Source: Streptomyces caelestis
GTDB lineage: Bacteria; Actinomycetota; Actinomycetes; Streptomycetales; Streptomycetaceae
Reading direction: 5' to 3'
NCBI RefSeq assembly: GCF_014205255.1
Contig: NZ_JACHNE010000001.1
Coordinates: 8,804,001-8,868,000, forward strand
DNA length: 64,000 bases
Shown: piece after piece, positions 18,361 to 27,867 of the stretch
How positions within the stretch are numbered: the first letter of the stretch is position 1
How the letters are laid out: each line of letters starts with the position of its first letter
The notes under the pieces: generated by a model
The model's database searches: none
Told to the model about the DNA's origin: nothing
What the model saw: the letters and a program-made list of their open reading frames with translations, nothing else
Made by a program: the position numbers and the translations under genes

Positions 18361-19030
18361 TTGATCGGATGTCTCTGTCCGATAGTGATCACCGATGCGA
18401 TGTGGGACCGGATCGAGCCGTTGATGCCGGCGGATCCGGTCCGCGGGCGGCGGTGGGCCGACCACCGCCGCACTCTTGAGGCCATCGCGTGGAAGTACCG
18501 CACCAACTCGCCCTGGCGGGACCTGCCCGACGAGCTCGGCTCTTTCCAGAGCGCTCACAAGCGGCTGATCAGATGGGCCGTGGACGGCACCTGGGAGATG
18601 ATCTTCGCCGCCGTCCTGGCGGCGGCGGACGCCGATGCGACATCGACTGGGCGGTGTCGGTGGACTCCACCGTCGTCCGGGCTCACCAGCACGCTGCCGG
18701 AGCACTCAAAAGGGGGCGGCCCGCTCCGGCGAGCCCGCCGATCACGTGCTCGGACGCTCCCGCGGCGGGCTGACCAGCAAAGTCCATCTACTCTCCGACG
18801 ACCGAGCCCGCCCGCTGCGCTGGCTGACCTCGCCCGGTCAGCGGGGTGGCAGCCCGGTGTTCGCCCCGGTGCTGGACGGCTTACGTATCCGGCGCCGCGG
18901 CACGGGCCGCCCGGGTAGCCGGCCGGACCGGGTGCGCGGCGACAAGGTGTACTCCAGCCGGACAACCGCGCCTACCTGCGGCGGCGCGGGATCAAGGCCA
19001 CCCTCGCTCATCCGCTTGCCGCCGGCTTCG
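18361..19030 (+). pseudogene. Decayed IS5-family transposase
   Basis: The first 90 residues are a normal IS5 N-terminus (ITDAMWDRIEPLMPADP, WKYRTNSPWRDLPDELG). After about 18635 the homologous segments DWAVSVDSTVVRAHQHAAG, then GGLTSKVHLLSDDRARPL, then RRRGIKATLAHPLAAGF appear in different frames. Several indels are present, and the final catalytic Glu region is missing. The left end may be the TTGACGGGTTGGTCAG stretch at about 18346; no right end is visible. Confidence 0.8.
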
Positions 19031-19181
19031 GTCGCCTGGTGGTTTGCTGTAGTGAACCGCCGGGCGGCGACCTATCGTGCTGGCCGATGATCCCGGCGGG
19101 GATCCGGCGGGATGCCTGTTGTGACGGGCAGGGAACCCCCGCCGGTCCAGGCCGTCAGTCCTCGCCGCGCCGCCGGTTTCG

Positions 19182-20504
19182 TTACCGGGGCGAAGAGCGC
19201 TTTCGGTTGGGGTCCAGCCGGTAGTCGGGACATTCGCGGTTCTGACATGGGCCCGGGCCCCACACGGGAACGAAGACGCCGAGGCTCTTGTGGCGGTGGA
19301 CTGCGGCTGGCACGGATTTCTTGCACGTCGGGCATACGAATGCTGCTGACTTGCGCTTTATTTTGACCATTTTTTTACTATATGACCGTTCTGCCGCGTC
19401 GGGAAGTGCCCTGCCTCTTCGCCGACCCGAGCGCGGGCGGGCTCCACCGTCCCCGCCCGGTACACCGGCTGGAGGCTCAGGGGCATCCGTCACGGGCAGT
19501 GCGCTGGGCGTCTCGGACTGCTCGGTGGCCGCGGAGGCATTCTGTTCGTCGGCCTGTTCCAGAACGCCTATCGGGGCGGGCCTTTTGAGGCTGAGCACCA
19601 CTGAACCTGTCAGGACGACGACAATGATCGCGAGACTGATGGGTGAGGGGATTTCCGGGATGCTCGGGCTGATCAGCTTGTGGGATGCCTGGAGGATGAG
19701 CTTGACCCCGATGAAGGCGAGGATGACCGCCAGTCCCTTGTTCAGGTAATGGAAGCGGTCCAGCAGGCCGGCGAGCATGAAGTAGAGGGCTCGCAGGCCG
19801 AGGATGGCGAAGGCGTTGCTGGTGTAGACGATGAAGGCGTCGTCGCTGACCGCGAGGACGGCGGGCACGCTGTCGACGGCGAAGATCAGGTCGGCGGCCT
19901 CGATGGCGGCGACCACCGCGAGCAGCGGGGTCGCCATCCGTATGCCGGCTTCCTTGACGAAGAACTTCGCCCCGGCGTACTCGTCCCGCACCGGGATGAG
20001 CTTGCGGAGCATCCGTACGGCGAAGCTCTTGCCCGGGTCGAAGCTCTCCTCCTCGTCCTTGAGGAGCTTGTAGGTGCTGTAGAAGAGGATCGCGGCGAAG
20101 GCGAACAGCACCGCGGTGAAGCGGCTGACCACGGCCACGCCGAGAGAGAGGAAGATCCCGCGGAAGACGAGCGCGCCGATGACGCCGAAGAACAGCACGC
20201 GGTGCTGGTAGGCGCGGGGCACCTTGAAGTACGCGAAGATCACGGCGAAGACGAACAGGTTGTCGACCGACAGGCTCTTCTCCAGCAGCCACGCCGTCGT
20301 GTACTCGGTGCCCGCCGTGGTGCCGAGGACGAGGAAGACGACCGCGCCGAAGATCAGGGCGAGGCTCACCCACAGGCCGCTCCAGGCGGCGGCCTCCTTG
20401 AAGCCGATGACGTGCGCGGTGCGGTGGGACAGCAGGTCCACCGCCAGCGACACGACCACCGTCGCGGCGAACGCCCCCCACAGCCAGAGCGGGACCTCAA
20501 GCAC
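19182..20504 (-). CDS. TerC family membrane protein with C-terminal zinc-ribbon extension
   Basis: A 440-residue protein whose first 320 residues are a TerC/Alx-type integral membrane protein with about 7-9 segments. The conserved acidic sites are visible as KSLSVDNLFVFAVIF and AIEAADLIFAVDSVPAV. TerC proteins are linked to tellurite resistance and manganese/metal homeostasis. The last 62 residues form a separate module with FVCPTCKKSVP and GPCQNRECPDY, a likely zinc ribbon. The two parts meet at an A7 run (19370-19376) that contains an ATG, in a locally AT-rich patch. I favour GTG 20504 with GAGGG 8-12 bases upstream; GTG 20513 or 20519 are possible. Confidence 0.85.
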   Translation of the reverse strand: MLEVPLWLWGAFAATVVVSLAVDLLSHRTAHVIGFKEAAAWSGLWVSLALIFGAVVFLVLGTTAGTEYTTAWLLEKSLSVDNLFVFAVIFAYFKVPRAYQHRVLFFGVIGALVFRGIFLSLGVAVVSRFTAVLFAFAAILFYSTYKLLKDEEESFDPGKSFAVRMLRKLIPVRDEYAGAKFFVKEAGIRMATPLLAVVAAIEAADLIFAVDSVPAVLAVSDDAFIVYTSNAFAILGLRALYFMLAGLLDRFHYLNKGLAVILAFIGVKLILQASHKLISPSIPEIPSPISLAIIVVVLTGSVVLSLKRPAPIGVLEQADEQNASAATEQSETPSALPVTDAPEPPAGVPGGDGGARPRSGRRRGRALPDAAERSYSKKMVKIKRKSAAFVCPTCKKSVPAAVHRHKSLGVFVPVWGPGPCQNRECPDYRLDPNRKRSSPR

Positions 20505-20812
20505 GCCGAACACCCTCACTATGGCCCGCGCGAGTACGCCGGCCCTATACAGGAGTGTCCGGCATTGCGCTCCCGGAGGCACGCGGAGCGGGTGAGGCCG
20601 GCCGGAGGCACGATCCTCACGAGGCAGGGGATGGCGCGCGTGCGCTACGGGTCGAGTTCGACGTCACGCAGGGCCAGCAGGGACCGCAGGCGGAGAACAT
20701 CCGGCCGGCGTGACCGACAGCGCCCCGCAAGGACGGATCGGCCCTGGGGGAGTGACACACTGCCGGTCACCGGTGCGCTGCCGGTGCTGCGCACACCTGA
20801 GGTCCCTCCGGT

Positions 20813-21050
20813 GTGCGCCCCGACTCCTCCCCGTTCCCCTCCGGGCGAACCGCGGCGGCCGCCTCCACGGCCGCCGCGGCCTGCGCGGTGCCCGCAGTCA
20901 TCGTGGCCATCGAACGCGTGCAATCCGGCGCACACCATCCCAGCGATGTCGCCACTGGCGCGACGATCGGCCTGGCCAGTGCCTGGCTTACCCGGCACGT
21001 CCCGCGCCTGATCCCGCGCCGCTGGACCAGCTACGCGGGGACGTCGGTTC
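20813..21050 (+). pseudogene. Truncated PAP2-type phosphatase
   Basis: A fragment of a PAP2 phosphatase carrying motif C2 as FPSGRTAAA, where the conserved His is replaced by Arg, and motif C3 as ERVQSGAHHPSDVATG, which is intact. The upstream half with motif C1 is missing and the frame starts abruptly. The catalytic change together with truncation indicates a dead gene. Confidence 0.72.
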
Positions 21051-21071
21051 GGTGCCGGGCGTGGAGGCAGG

Positions 21072-21227
21072 TCACCAGTAGTGTCGGCGGCCGGCGACTG
21101 CGTGTCCCATGGATCCCATGATCCACAGGATGGCGCCGATGACCGCGAGGATGATCCCGATCGTCCACAGGATCGATATGCCGGTAACGAAGCCGACAAC
21201 CAGCAGAATGATGCCGAGCAGGAGCAT
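21072..21227 (-). CDS. Small membrane protein, DUF6131 family
   Basis: A 51-residue, almost wholly hydrophobic protein with two membrane segments: MLLLGIILLVVGFVTGISIL and IGIILAVIGAILWIMG. It ends with the family tail GRRHYW. A perfect GGAGG lies 6-10 bases upstream of ATG 21227. This short family is widespread in actinobacteria and has no known function; I recall it as DUF6131. Confidence 0.82.
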   Translation of the reverse strand: MLLLGIILLVVGFVTGISILWTIGIILAVIGAILWIMGSMGHAVAGRRHYW

Positions 21228-21572
21228 GACCGCCTCCATTCCGCAGTAGTGCTGCTTTCACTGTGGACCTCGGCGCGGCTTTAGGGAAGCCCCGGTGTCT
21301 TCTGAGCTCGCTGCGTGGTGCGACACGGCCAGCTCCTGCGCATCCAGCGCGGCTGCGGTTGGCATCAAGAGCCTGGTGGTGGCCTGCCCTGGGTTCCGGC
21401 AATGGCCTGTCCTGCGAACCTTCGGGGCGCCCGGACGGGTGTGGCCAGGGGTGCGGTGACGTCCCACCCAGGCGCCTCGCGGCAGCTGCATTCCCGGATG
21501 TCGGGATTTCGGTGGCCCGCTGCCGCCGGGGAGTGGGGTCGTGCGCCGCGTGCGCGGTGTCGGCCCGCGGGG
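21228..21572. other. Gap, nothing recognised
   Basis: I see no gene, strong hairpin or repeat here. Promoter signals for the DUF6131 gene must lie at the left edge. Confidence 0.5.
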
Positions 21573-22019
21573 TCAGACGTGGGCGACGACCAGCAGGGCG
21601 AAGGCGGCGATGATGACGGCGACGCGGACGTAGTGGAGGCGGTCCCAGCGGTTCATCTGCTGCTTCCAGTCGGCGGGCCGGTTGTCAGGGGTCCACGTCT
21701 TGCCCCGGTTGTTGATCGGGACGAGCAGCAGGATCGACATGATCACGCTGAAGATCAACAGCGCGCCGGCGGTGACGACGAGGCCGGTGCCGTGGTGGTG
21801 CCATCCGGCGATGGCCCAGACCGCGACGAGAATGAGCGAGGTGATGTACCAGACCGGCATCACGGCGCCGAGCATCCGGCCCCCGTGGGCGCGGCCGAGT
21901 TGGCCGCTGTCGCCGGGGAGTGCGTTGAGGATCGGGTTGATGACGAAGGCGACGGAGAACTCCACCCCCACCATCACGCCGACGACCACGATGGTGAAGA
22001 CCTCAAGTGCGGTGAGCAT
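21573..22019 (-). CDS. DUF1772 (anthrone oxygenase-like) membrane protein
   Basis: A 148-residue protein with four membrane segments. The N-terminus MLTALEVFTIVVVGVMVGVE and the conserved motif INNRGKTWTP, followed by WKQQMNRWDRLHYVRV, match DUF1772, a family that includes anthrone oxygenases and many uncharacterised proteins. It starts at ATG 22019 with GGAGGG just upstream. It is divergent from a TetR regulator and its promoter carries one of two CTAGCA operators. Confidence 0.87.
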   Translation of the reverse strand: MLTALEVFTIVVVGVMVGVEFSVAFVINPILNALPGDSGQLGRAHGGRMLGAVMPVWYITSLILVAVWAIAGWHHHGTGLVVTAGALLIFSVIMSILLLVPINNRGKTWTPDNRPADWKQQMNRWDRLHYVRVAVIIAAFALLVVAHV

Positions 22020-22036
22020 GATGTCCCTCCGGTTTT

Positions 22037-22100
22037 CTAGCATTGCTAGGTGACGAGGCAACGCTAGTACTGCTGCCGCTCGATTATCTAGCAATGCTAG
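22037..22100. promoter_or_regulatory. Paired TetR operators between DUF1772 gene and tetR
   Basis: Two copies of a 13-bp palindrome with arms CTAGCA and TGCTAG lie at 22037-22049 (centre T) and 22088-22100 (centre A), in inverted relation and 51 bp centre to centre. Each lies next to one of the two divergent genes. A half-site GCTAG occurs between them near 22063. The right copy ends 9 bp before the tetR ATG, so binding should repress tetR as well as the membrane-protein gene. Confidence 0.85.
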
Positions 22101-22109
22101 GATCGAGTC

Positions 22110-22688
22110 ATGTCGGTACAGGAACGCAAGGAGCGCGAACGGGCGGTCCGCGAACGCCTCATCGTGGCGACGGCCCGCCAACTCGCCGAGCAGCAGGGCT
22201 GGGACGCGGTCACGACTCGCCGGCTCGCCGAACGCATCGAGTACAGCCAGCCCGTCCTCTACAGCCACTTCCGCGGCAAGCGGGAGATCATCGGCGCCGT
22301 CGCCCTCGAAGGCGCCGCCGAGATGGCCGCGATGCTGAGAGCCGCGACCCGCGCCGCGGACGGCCCGCGCGCCCGGGTCGCCGCGCTGGCCCGCGCCTAT
22401 CTCGACTTCGCCGAATGCAACCCGGCGGTCTACGACGCCATGTTCCAGCTCGACGGCGGCCTGGCGTTCGCGGACGAGGACACCCCGGAGCCTCTGCAGG
22501 ACGCCTTCGCCGCCCTGCTGGAGAGCCTCGGCGAGGTCGCCGGGGACGGCGTCCACCCGGGGCTGTTCACCGAGGTGTTCTGGGCGGCCCTGCACGGGCT
22601 GGCCACTCTGACCCGAGCGGGACGGCTGCCGCCGGAGGACACCGAGTCGAGGGTGGAGCTGCTGGTAGACCGGCTGGCCATGGTCTGA
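22110..22688 (+). CDS. TetR family transcriptional regulator
   Basis: A 192-residue regulator with the N-terminal helix-turn-helix at about 20-65 (VTTRRLAERIEYSQPVLYSH then FRGKREIIGAVA) and a TetR_C-type ligand domain with the family's AYLDFAECNPAVYDAMFQLD segment. The start is ATG 22110 with only a weak GAG site. It probably represses itself and the divergent DUF1772 gene through the two CTAGCA palindromes. The ligand is unknown. Confidence 0.92.
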   Translation: MSVQERKERERAVRERLIVATARQLAEQQGWDAVTTRRLAERIEYSQPVLYSHFRGKREIIGAVALEGAAEMAAMLRAATRAADGPRARVAALARAYLDFAECNPAVYDAMFQLDGGLAFADEDTPEPLQDAFAALLESLGEVAGDGVHPGLFTEVFWAALHGLATLTRAGRLPPEDTESRVELLVDRLAMV

Positions 22689-22877
22689 CACACCATCTCG
22701 GCAGGCACGCAGCCGGGGCCCTCGGGCCCCGCCACTGCCTGCCGGCGGCATCGCTTCCGGTTACTCGCGCCCACACGGCGCAGCCGCAGATCGCCGGGCC
22801 CCCGGCCCACAGACGGGCACCCGCCCCGCAAGCTGCGATGCTCATTGATCAAGACCCGATAAGCGCCCAGACGGTGC

Positions 22878-23337
22878 TCAGTCGGAGCCCACGGTGAACT
22901 CCTGCCAGTGGATTCCGTCAGTGGATATCCGGTAGTGCCCGTTGCCGTAGCTGTCGGCCCACAGCCAGCCGATCGGGGTGCTGGTGACGGACCCCGCCGC
23001 GCGTTGCGAGTCGCCGGCCCGCTGGAACGTCCTGGCGCGGCCGGTGCTGCGCCATACTCCCCTCTCTCCGTACACCGTGAGGCTGCCGTCGTCGGCCGCG
23101 ACGACGTCGCCGAGCGAGGAGAGCGGCTCGACGCCCCTGCGGTAGGTCCACAGGCGGGTCCAGGTGTGGCCGCCGTCGGTGCTGGTGTGGAGCGCGCGGA
23201 GGCCGTTCTTCACCTCTTCGTGTTCGGGGAGCTGGCCCGTCTGCTGCGCGTACAGGCCGCCCCTTCCGGCAACGACCTGGTACCGCCAGCGGGAAGAGCA
23301 TCGCGAGCAGCGCCAGCCCAAGAGGCCCTGTTCTCAT
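22878..23337 (-). pseudogene. Frameshifted secreted BNR/sialidase-repeat-like protein
   Basis: A signal-peptide-like start (ATG 23337, RTGPLGLALLAMLFPLA) is in one frame. The rest, including LRALHTSTDGGHTWTRLW and the tail ISTDGIHWQEF, is in another, joined by a one-base shift near 23283. The S.DGG.TW units are BNR/Asp-box repeats typical of exo-sialidase-like propellers. At about 150 residues it is short for such a protein, so it is either a small secreted protein with a sequencing-level frameshift or a relic. Confidence 0.6.
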
Positions 23338-23567
23338 ACCCGCCCGCCCAGCAGCGATCGGGACTCCCGTTCGACCGACACCGCTCGTGATCGGAAAGGC
23401 AACAGCCTCTGACTAGCTCAACGCCCACATGAAGGCCAGGTGGGTAGTGAAATGATCTTGGTCCTGGATCATGCGGGCACGTCGGCACTGCCGCGACCAC
23501 AATCGCCTCCCGGAGATGAGTGAACCGCTGATCACGTGGGCTGCGATCACGCTGATGACCAGAAGGC

Positions 23568-23830
23568 TCACCCGACGCAAGGGCCGCCCCGCCGACCCTT
23601 GTTGACATCGACGACGTCGGCAGCGGGCGGCGCCTTGGCATCGACCGGCTTGTTGTAGTCCAGCGTCGTCTCGCCGGGCAGGGCGCCACCACTCCTGCTG
23701 GATTTCAGGATGTACGGCTGGCCTTCGGTTGCGACGTGCCACCTGTCGGTGACCCCGGCCTGCTCCCTGGTCAGCGTGATCGCTTGCTGGCCATCGACCT
23801 CAGTGGTGCCTTCTTGCCGCCGGTCTTCGC
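23568..23830 (-). pseudogene. C-terminal fragment of a lipoprotein
   Basis: The minus strand carries DGQQAITLTREQAGVTDRW, WHVATEGQPYILKSSRSGG and TTLDYNKPVDAKAPPAADVV, which read like the C-terminal part of LolA/LppX-like Streptomyces lipoproteins. No N-terminus, signal peptide or lipobox is present and the upstream sequence is unrelated. This is a truncated relic. Confidence 0.6.
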
Positions 23831-24111
23831 GTCCGGAGCCAGAAGCCCCCAACGCAGTAGCTCGTTGCCAGACCATGTGGGTCGCCTCCCACAGGGGTCT
23901 TCCACCAGCGGTGCACTACTGGGGCCTGGACCCGGGCGCGGACGGCTCCTGCACCCAGTGCGGATCCGGCCACACCAGGCGCGGCACCATTTACGACCCG
24001 AAGTGCACCGGCGGGGAACTGACCAACTGCTGACGACGCGGACCGTCGCGAGCCCGCGACCTGGGTCGTCTGACACCGCACCGAAGCAAACGAAGGCCCG
24101 TACGCCCCTCC

Positions 24112-24231
24112 AAGGGCCGTTTCCAGGCTGAAGACCTGGAAGCCCTCCGCGACTGCCGGTTGAAAGGCGCCGGCGTCCACCACGCCATGCTCGGCATCGC
24201 CCGCCTGCACAACCTCACACTGGCCGGATGA
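24112..24231 (+). pseudogene. C-terminal remnant of a transposase
   Basis: The frame reads GRFQAEDLEALRDCRLKGAG followed by VHHAMLGIARLHNLTLAG and a stop, which resembles the end of several Streptomyces DDE transposases. Nothing upstream continues it. The family assignment is tentative. Confidence 0.45.
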
Positions 24232-24474
24232 GAGGCAGCGGCGCTGGCCAACTGGCATAGCGTAGATCATTTGTGGGACAACGCTTAGCTGACACCGCAC
24301 CCGCTTGGCGTGAACCAGCCATCCTCTTGGCGCAATCCTGCCATCGCGACCGGCGGGTGCTCCGGCGCACCTACTCTCGGTTCCATCGGCGTGATCCACG
24401 CAGATCTCCGCAGGTGTGCCACGGCGCCGGGCCGATCGTAGCCTGACGAAGACGAGGCCGGGACGGAGTTGACA

Positions 24475-25734
24475 ATGACCGGTACCCATCCGGACCGAGC
24501 CGGCGGCCGGGGCCCGGGAATCATCGCGGTACTCGGTGCGTTCGTTCTCAACGGCGCGCTTCTTGGCTCGTGGGCCCCTCGGGTGCCGGCGCTGGCCGCG
24601 CAGATCGGTGCGGACGAGGGTGCGTTGGGGCTGTCTCTGCTCGGTGCCAGCGCAGGTATGATCGCCGCTTCGATTCTCGCCGGTCGGCTGTGCGCGGCGT
24701 TCGGCGCTCGCGTTGTGATGACGGTGTCCGGCGTTGCCGGGTCCGCGATGCTTCCGGCTCTGGGACTGGCGAGGTCGCCCGCGACGCTCGGCCTGCTGCT
24801 GATCGTGCTCGGCGCAATGGTCGGCGTGATGGACGTGGCGATGAACGTGTCCGGCGTGACAGTGACCCGGCGGACCGGCCGGGCGATCATGCCGCTGTTC
24901 CACGCGGCCTTCAGTTTCGGCACGCTGGCCGGTTCGGTCGGCGCCGCGGTCGCGGCCGGACAAGGGCTGGCGCCGAGCCGTCATTTTGTCATCGTCGCGG
25001 TGATCTGCGGCAGCGTCACCGTCGGCATCGCCCGCTGGATTCCTGTTGAGGAACTACTGAGGGCGCCCGCAGAGAGCGGGCGCGCCGGGCGGGCACCGTT
25101 CAGGCGACCGGTGCTGTGGCTGCTCGGCGGCGTGGCACTGTGTGCCTCGATAGCCGAAGGAGCGACCGCGGACTGGTCGGCGCTGTTCGGTGTGCAGGAG
25201 CGCGGTCTCAGCGAGGCCACCGGCGCCCTGATCTACTCGTGCTTCTCGATCACCATGGCGGGCACCCGCTTGTGCGGTGAGGCGATTCAGCGTCGTTGGG
25301 GCGCACCACGGATGCTCATCGGGGGTGCGGTGATCGGTGGGCTGGGGCTGGTCACCGCGGTCATGGCGCCGTCGCCGGCGCTCACCTTCGCCGGCTTCGC
25401 TGTCGCTGGTGTCGGTTTGGCGTACGCGTCTCCCGTCGTCATGGAGTTGAGTGGCGCGGCCGGGCGACGGGCCGATGGGGGCGGTGGTGAGCGCGAGGTC
25501 GCGTTTGCGACAACCATTGCCTACAGCGGGTTCTTGCTCGGGCCTCCGATGGTGGGCGGCGTCGCCGAGCTGACCAGCCTGCCGGTCGCGCTTGGCGCTG
25601 TCGCGGTGCTCGTGTTGTTGATCGGCCCGCTGACTCTGGCCGCGGGTACTTTCCGGCGCCGGGAGTTGTCGTCGGCCGAGGAGCCAGGGGCGAACCCCGC
25701 CCGGGGCAGAGCGATCCGGCGCACAACGGGCTGA
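24475..25734 (+). CDS. MFS transporter
   Basis: A 419-residue major facilitator protein with 12 predicted membrane segments in two halves. The first helix (IIAVLGAFVLNGALLGSWAP) and the Asp-containing GAMVGVMDVAMNVSGV in helix 4-5 resemble the FucP/YbjJ-like subgroup. An intracellular loop rich in Arg and Gly separates the halves around residues 190-205. The start is ATG 24475 after ACGGAG. No neighbouring enzyme points to a substrate; sugar or drug efflux are both possible. Confidence 0.85.
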   Translation: MTGTHPDRAGGRGPGIIAVLGAFVLNGALLGSWAPRVPALAAQIGADEGALGLSLLGASAGMIAASILAGRLCAAFGARVVMTVSGVAGSAMLPALGLARSPATLGLLLIVLGAMVGVMDVAMNVSGVTVTRRTGRAIMPLFHAAFSFGTLAGSVGAAVAAGQGLAPSRHFVIVAVICGSVTVGIARWIPVEELLRAPAESGRAGRAPFRRPVLWLLGGVALCASIAEGATADWSALFGVQERGLSEATGALIYSCFSITMAGTRLCGEAIQRRWGAPRMLIGGAVIGGLGLVTAVMAPSPALTFAGFAVAGVGLAYASPVVMELSGAAGRRADGGGGEREVAFATTIAYSGFLLGPPMVGGVAELTSLPVALGAVAVLVLLIGPLTLAAGTFRRRELSSAEEPGANPARGRAIRRTTG

Positions 25735-26154
25735 GTCCGCCGCGACGGTCGTAGGCGGGGGTTCGTCAGGATGTGCAAGCCCTGCGTCGTCGTCGAGTGC
25801 GTCCGCGTGTACGCGCGTGGCCCCAAGTAGTTCCAGAACCTCGGTGACGTTGCGCCGGGTAGATCCTGTCCAGGACCCTCCGCTGCGTCGTAGTGACCAG
25901 TCGTCACGAAAGTTCGAGGCTAAAAACCGACCGGTCGCCTCCACTGCAGGACACGACCTGGATGACACGACTGTTCGATCTCCAGGCGGCCTGCTGCCGG
26001 AACAACGCGTAGGGCGGCATGCCCCGCACATACGTCGCATCGCGGGACTGCGACTCCATGGCTCTACGACGCCGTTGTGGGCCGAGACGGCGTGTCGGCC
26101 CACGTAGCCACTCCGCTGTGGTGCTTGGCCCAGTGGGGTGGGGGAGGGCTGAAG
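25735..26154. other. Gap with only decayed sequence
   Basis: No intact gene is supported. A minus-strand patch near 25740-25860 including EVLELLGATRVHADALDDD looks like the end of some protein, but has no identifiable start or family. Confidence 0.4.
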
Positions 26155-26995
26155 GAATGCTCCGCCGGCGGCCTCGCGCTGGGCGTTGTCCAGGAGCTGC
26201 CCGAAGTGGTCGATGTCGTCGCCGAGGACCGGCACGAATGTCTCCAGGACGTCGCGGTGTGGCAGGGCCGTGGCTTCGCGGGTGGAGGCGACGGCGCCGG
26301 TGCCCAGCAGCCAGCAGCTGGCGACCGCCACGTCGCTTGGTGCTGGGCGTCCCGCGCGCAGGTGCAGGGTGTGCACGGCGGCGCGGAGCCGTTCGGCGGC
26401 GGGCATGGGAGGGTTGTCCGGCTTCACCGGCGTCTCGCGGTACTTCTCGCTGAGTTTCTCGGACTCCCAGACGGTCCGCGGAACCTCCGTGTCGGCGCCG
26501 CAGGTCTGGGTGAACTTCCGTGTGCGGGACCAGGGTTGGCACGCGTTCGCCGGAGAGATGCGCGACAGGTAGGAGGCGGAGCATCCGATGCGGCTGCTGA
26601 CCTCCCTGTTAGTGAGCTGAGCGGTGCGGATCGGCACCGAAAGGATCCGTGCCAGACGGTTGTACGCCGCTCCGGATGGTTCGATCGGGGCGGATTGATC
26701 GGGGCCTTCCCCTCCTGAGTCGCGGGACTCACCCGCGATGTCCCCGCCGGCGGCTTCCTCCGGAGATGCGGCGGCATGCGGGGCAGTGCTGTTGAAGAGG
26801 CTGGCGAGTGAGGTGAGTACCGCCTCGGAGCGGTTGAAGCGCGCGAGGCGCCGCAGGATGTACCCCTCGGTGTAGTGGCGGCGGGCGGTGTCTTCGCTGA
26901 CACGCAGGATGGAGCTGATGGTGGACCAGGTGAAACGTCGGTACGGACCCGGCCGACCACCGCCGCCGTCAGGCCATCGAGCTGCTGCTCGTGCA
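26155..26995 (-). pseudogene. Frameshifted XRE-type helix-turn-helix regulator
   Basis: The minus strand encodes LTNREVSSRIGCSASYLSRI (helix-turn-helix), followed by ESEKLSEKYRETPVKPDNPP, AAVHTLHLRAGRPAPSDVAV and DHFGQLLDNAQREAAGGAF. This looks like a known actinobacterial regulator type that guards a gene cluster by an N-terminal XRE domain. An additional upstream segment (FTWSTISSILRVSEDTARRH) is in the same frame, but the preceding LHEQQLDGLTAAVVGRV is in another, so at least one frameshift lies near 26940. No clean start or stop is seen. Confidence 0.62.
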
Positions 26996-27074
26996 ACTGG
27001 GCGAAACGGCAGCAGTACATGGACCGAGCCACCCGAGTTCCTCGGGATCCCGGCCCAGCCGTGACCTGCTGGAC

Positions 27075-27408
27075 CTCTGCCCATGCAGACCCGCACTGGG
27101 CTGGCCTCGTTGGGCCTCTGCGGATCTTGGACTGGGAGGGATGGGGGCAAGCTCCGGACGGCTTCGACGGCGCCACGCTCTACGCCTTCTCGCTGCTCCA
27201 GGCGGACACCGCCGCCCGCGTCCGCGACGCCTTCCCCGCGCTGGGCAGCCCGGCTGATCTCGCCGCCGAAGCGACCGTGTGCACCCTCGCCGTACGGACC
27301 CACTTGAGTGGTGTGGCCGGCCACCGGGATGCCACGATCGCGGGGACGATCGGCGGCCTCGGAGCGCTGGCCCTCTCCGCCACGGCCCTGATAGCAGGAA
27401 TCGCATAA
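27075..27408 (+). pseudogene. C-terminal fragment of an aminoglycoside-type phosphotransferase
   Basis: The frame contains HADPHWAGLVGPLRILDWEG, equal to the HGD..N...DWE catalytic region of APH enzymes but with altered residues (Asp of HGD replaced, Asn changed to Gly). It continues through FDGATLYAFSLLQADTAARV to the end. The N-terminal lobe is missing. It is convergent with the XRE relic. Confidence 0.6.
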
Positions 27409-27484
27409 CGCGTCCGGGACGCCCACGGCCTCGCTCGGCCCTCGATCTCCTGCAGCCGATCTCCGCTATCGGGGACCGAGTTCG

Positions 27485-27858
27485 TCAGGGCTGACGGACG
27501 AAGATCGCGCAGTCTGGGCATTCGTCGAGATATCGGTAGCGGCACTCGACAGTGTGTTGGAGGAAGACGATCGCCTGTTGCCTGCTGATGACTTCGTTTT
27601 CGAGCGCTGCGATCTTCGCTCTCACGACCCTCTGTGCCTCTGATTTCTTCGGAGCCATCGCGGCGGTGACCTCGGGCAGTGAGAGCCCAACCCGCCGCAG
27701 TTTCAGCACGGTTCGCGCCTGCTCCAAGGCATCGTCATCATAGACGCGGTAGCCGTTCGCATCTCCCCCACGGTGAGTGCCCCGACCTGCTCCCAGTGGC
27801 GCAAGACGTGTGTGTCGACGCCGAGTCGCGCGGCGGCCTCGCCGATCGTCATCCTCAC
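27485..27858 (-). pseudogene. MerR family regulator with a one-base frameshift
   Basis: The start region (GTG 27858 or ATG 27852) reads MTIGEAAARLGVDTHVLRHW, a MerR winged helix. The rest (GDANGYRVYDDDALEQARTV and onward, ending with a Cys-containing CRYRYLDECPDCAIF tail) is in another frame. The two join if one G is added to the G5 run at about 27768-27772. About 123 residues would result. A sequencing error or a recent mutation is equally likely. It is divergent from the NmrA-like gene, over which a MerR-type promoter is visible. Confidence 0.78.
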
Positions 27859-27867
27859 GCTCGCCCC

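Noticed and set aside
19680..21011. Long plus-strand frame opposite terC
   Set aside because: Antisense shadow; the terC strand has membrane segments and conserved acidic motifs.
23878..24033. Small plus-strand Cys-containing protein (GADGSCTQCGSGHTRRG)
   Set aside because: It overlaps the lipoprotein relic region, has no ribosome site and no family match; possible but not supported.
25054..27426. A 790-codon open frame on the minus strand
   Set aside because: It crosses the MFS gene end and relics. Only the part between about 26155 and 26940 has protein character (XRE regulator); the rest is open because of GC bias.
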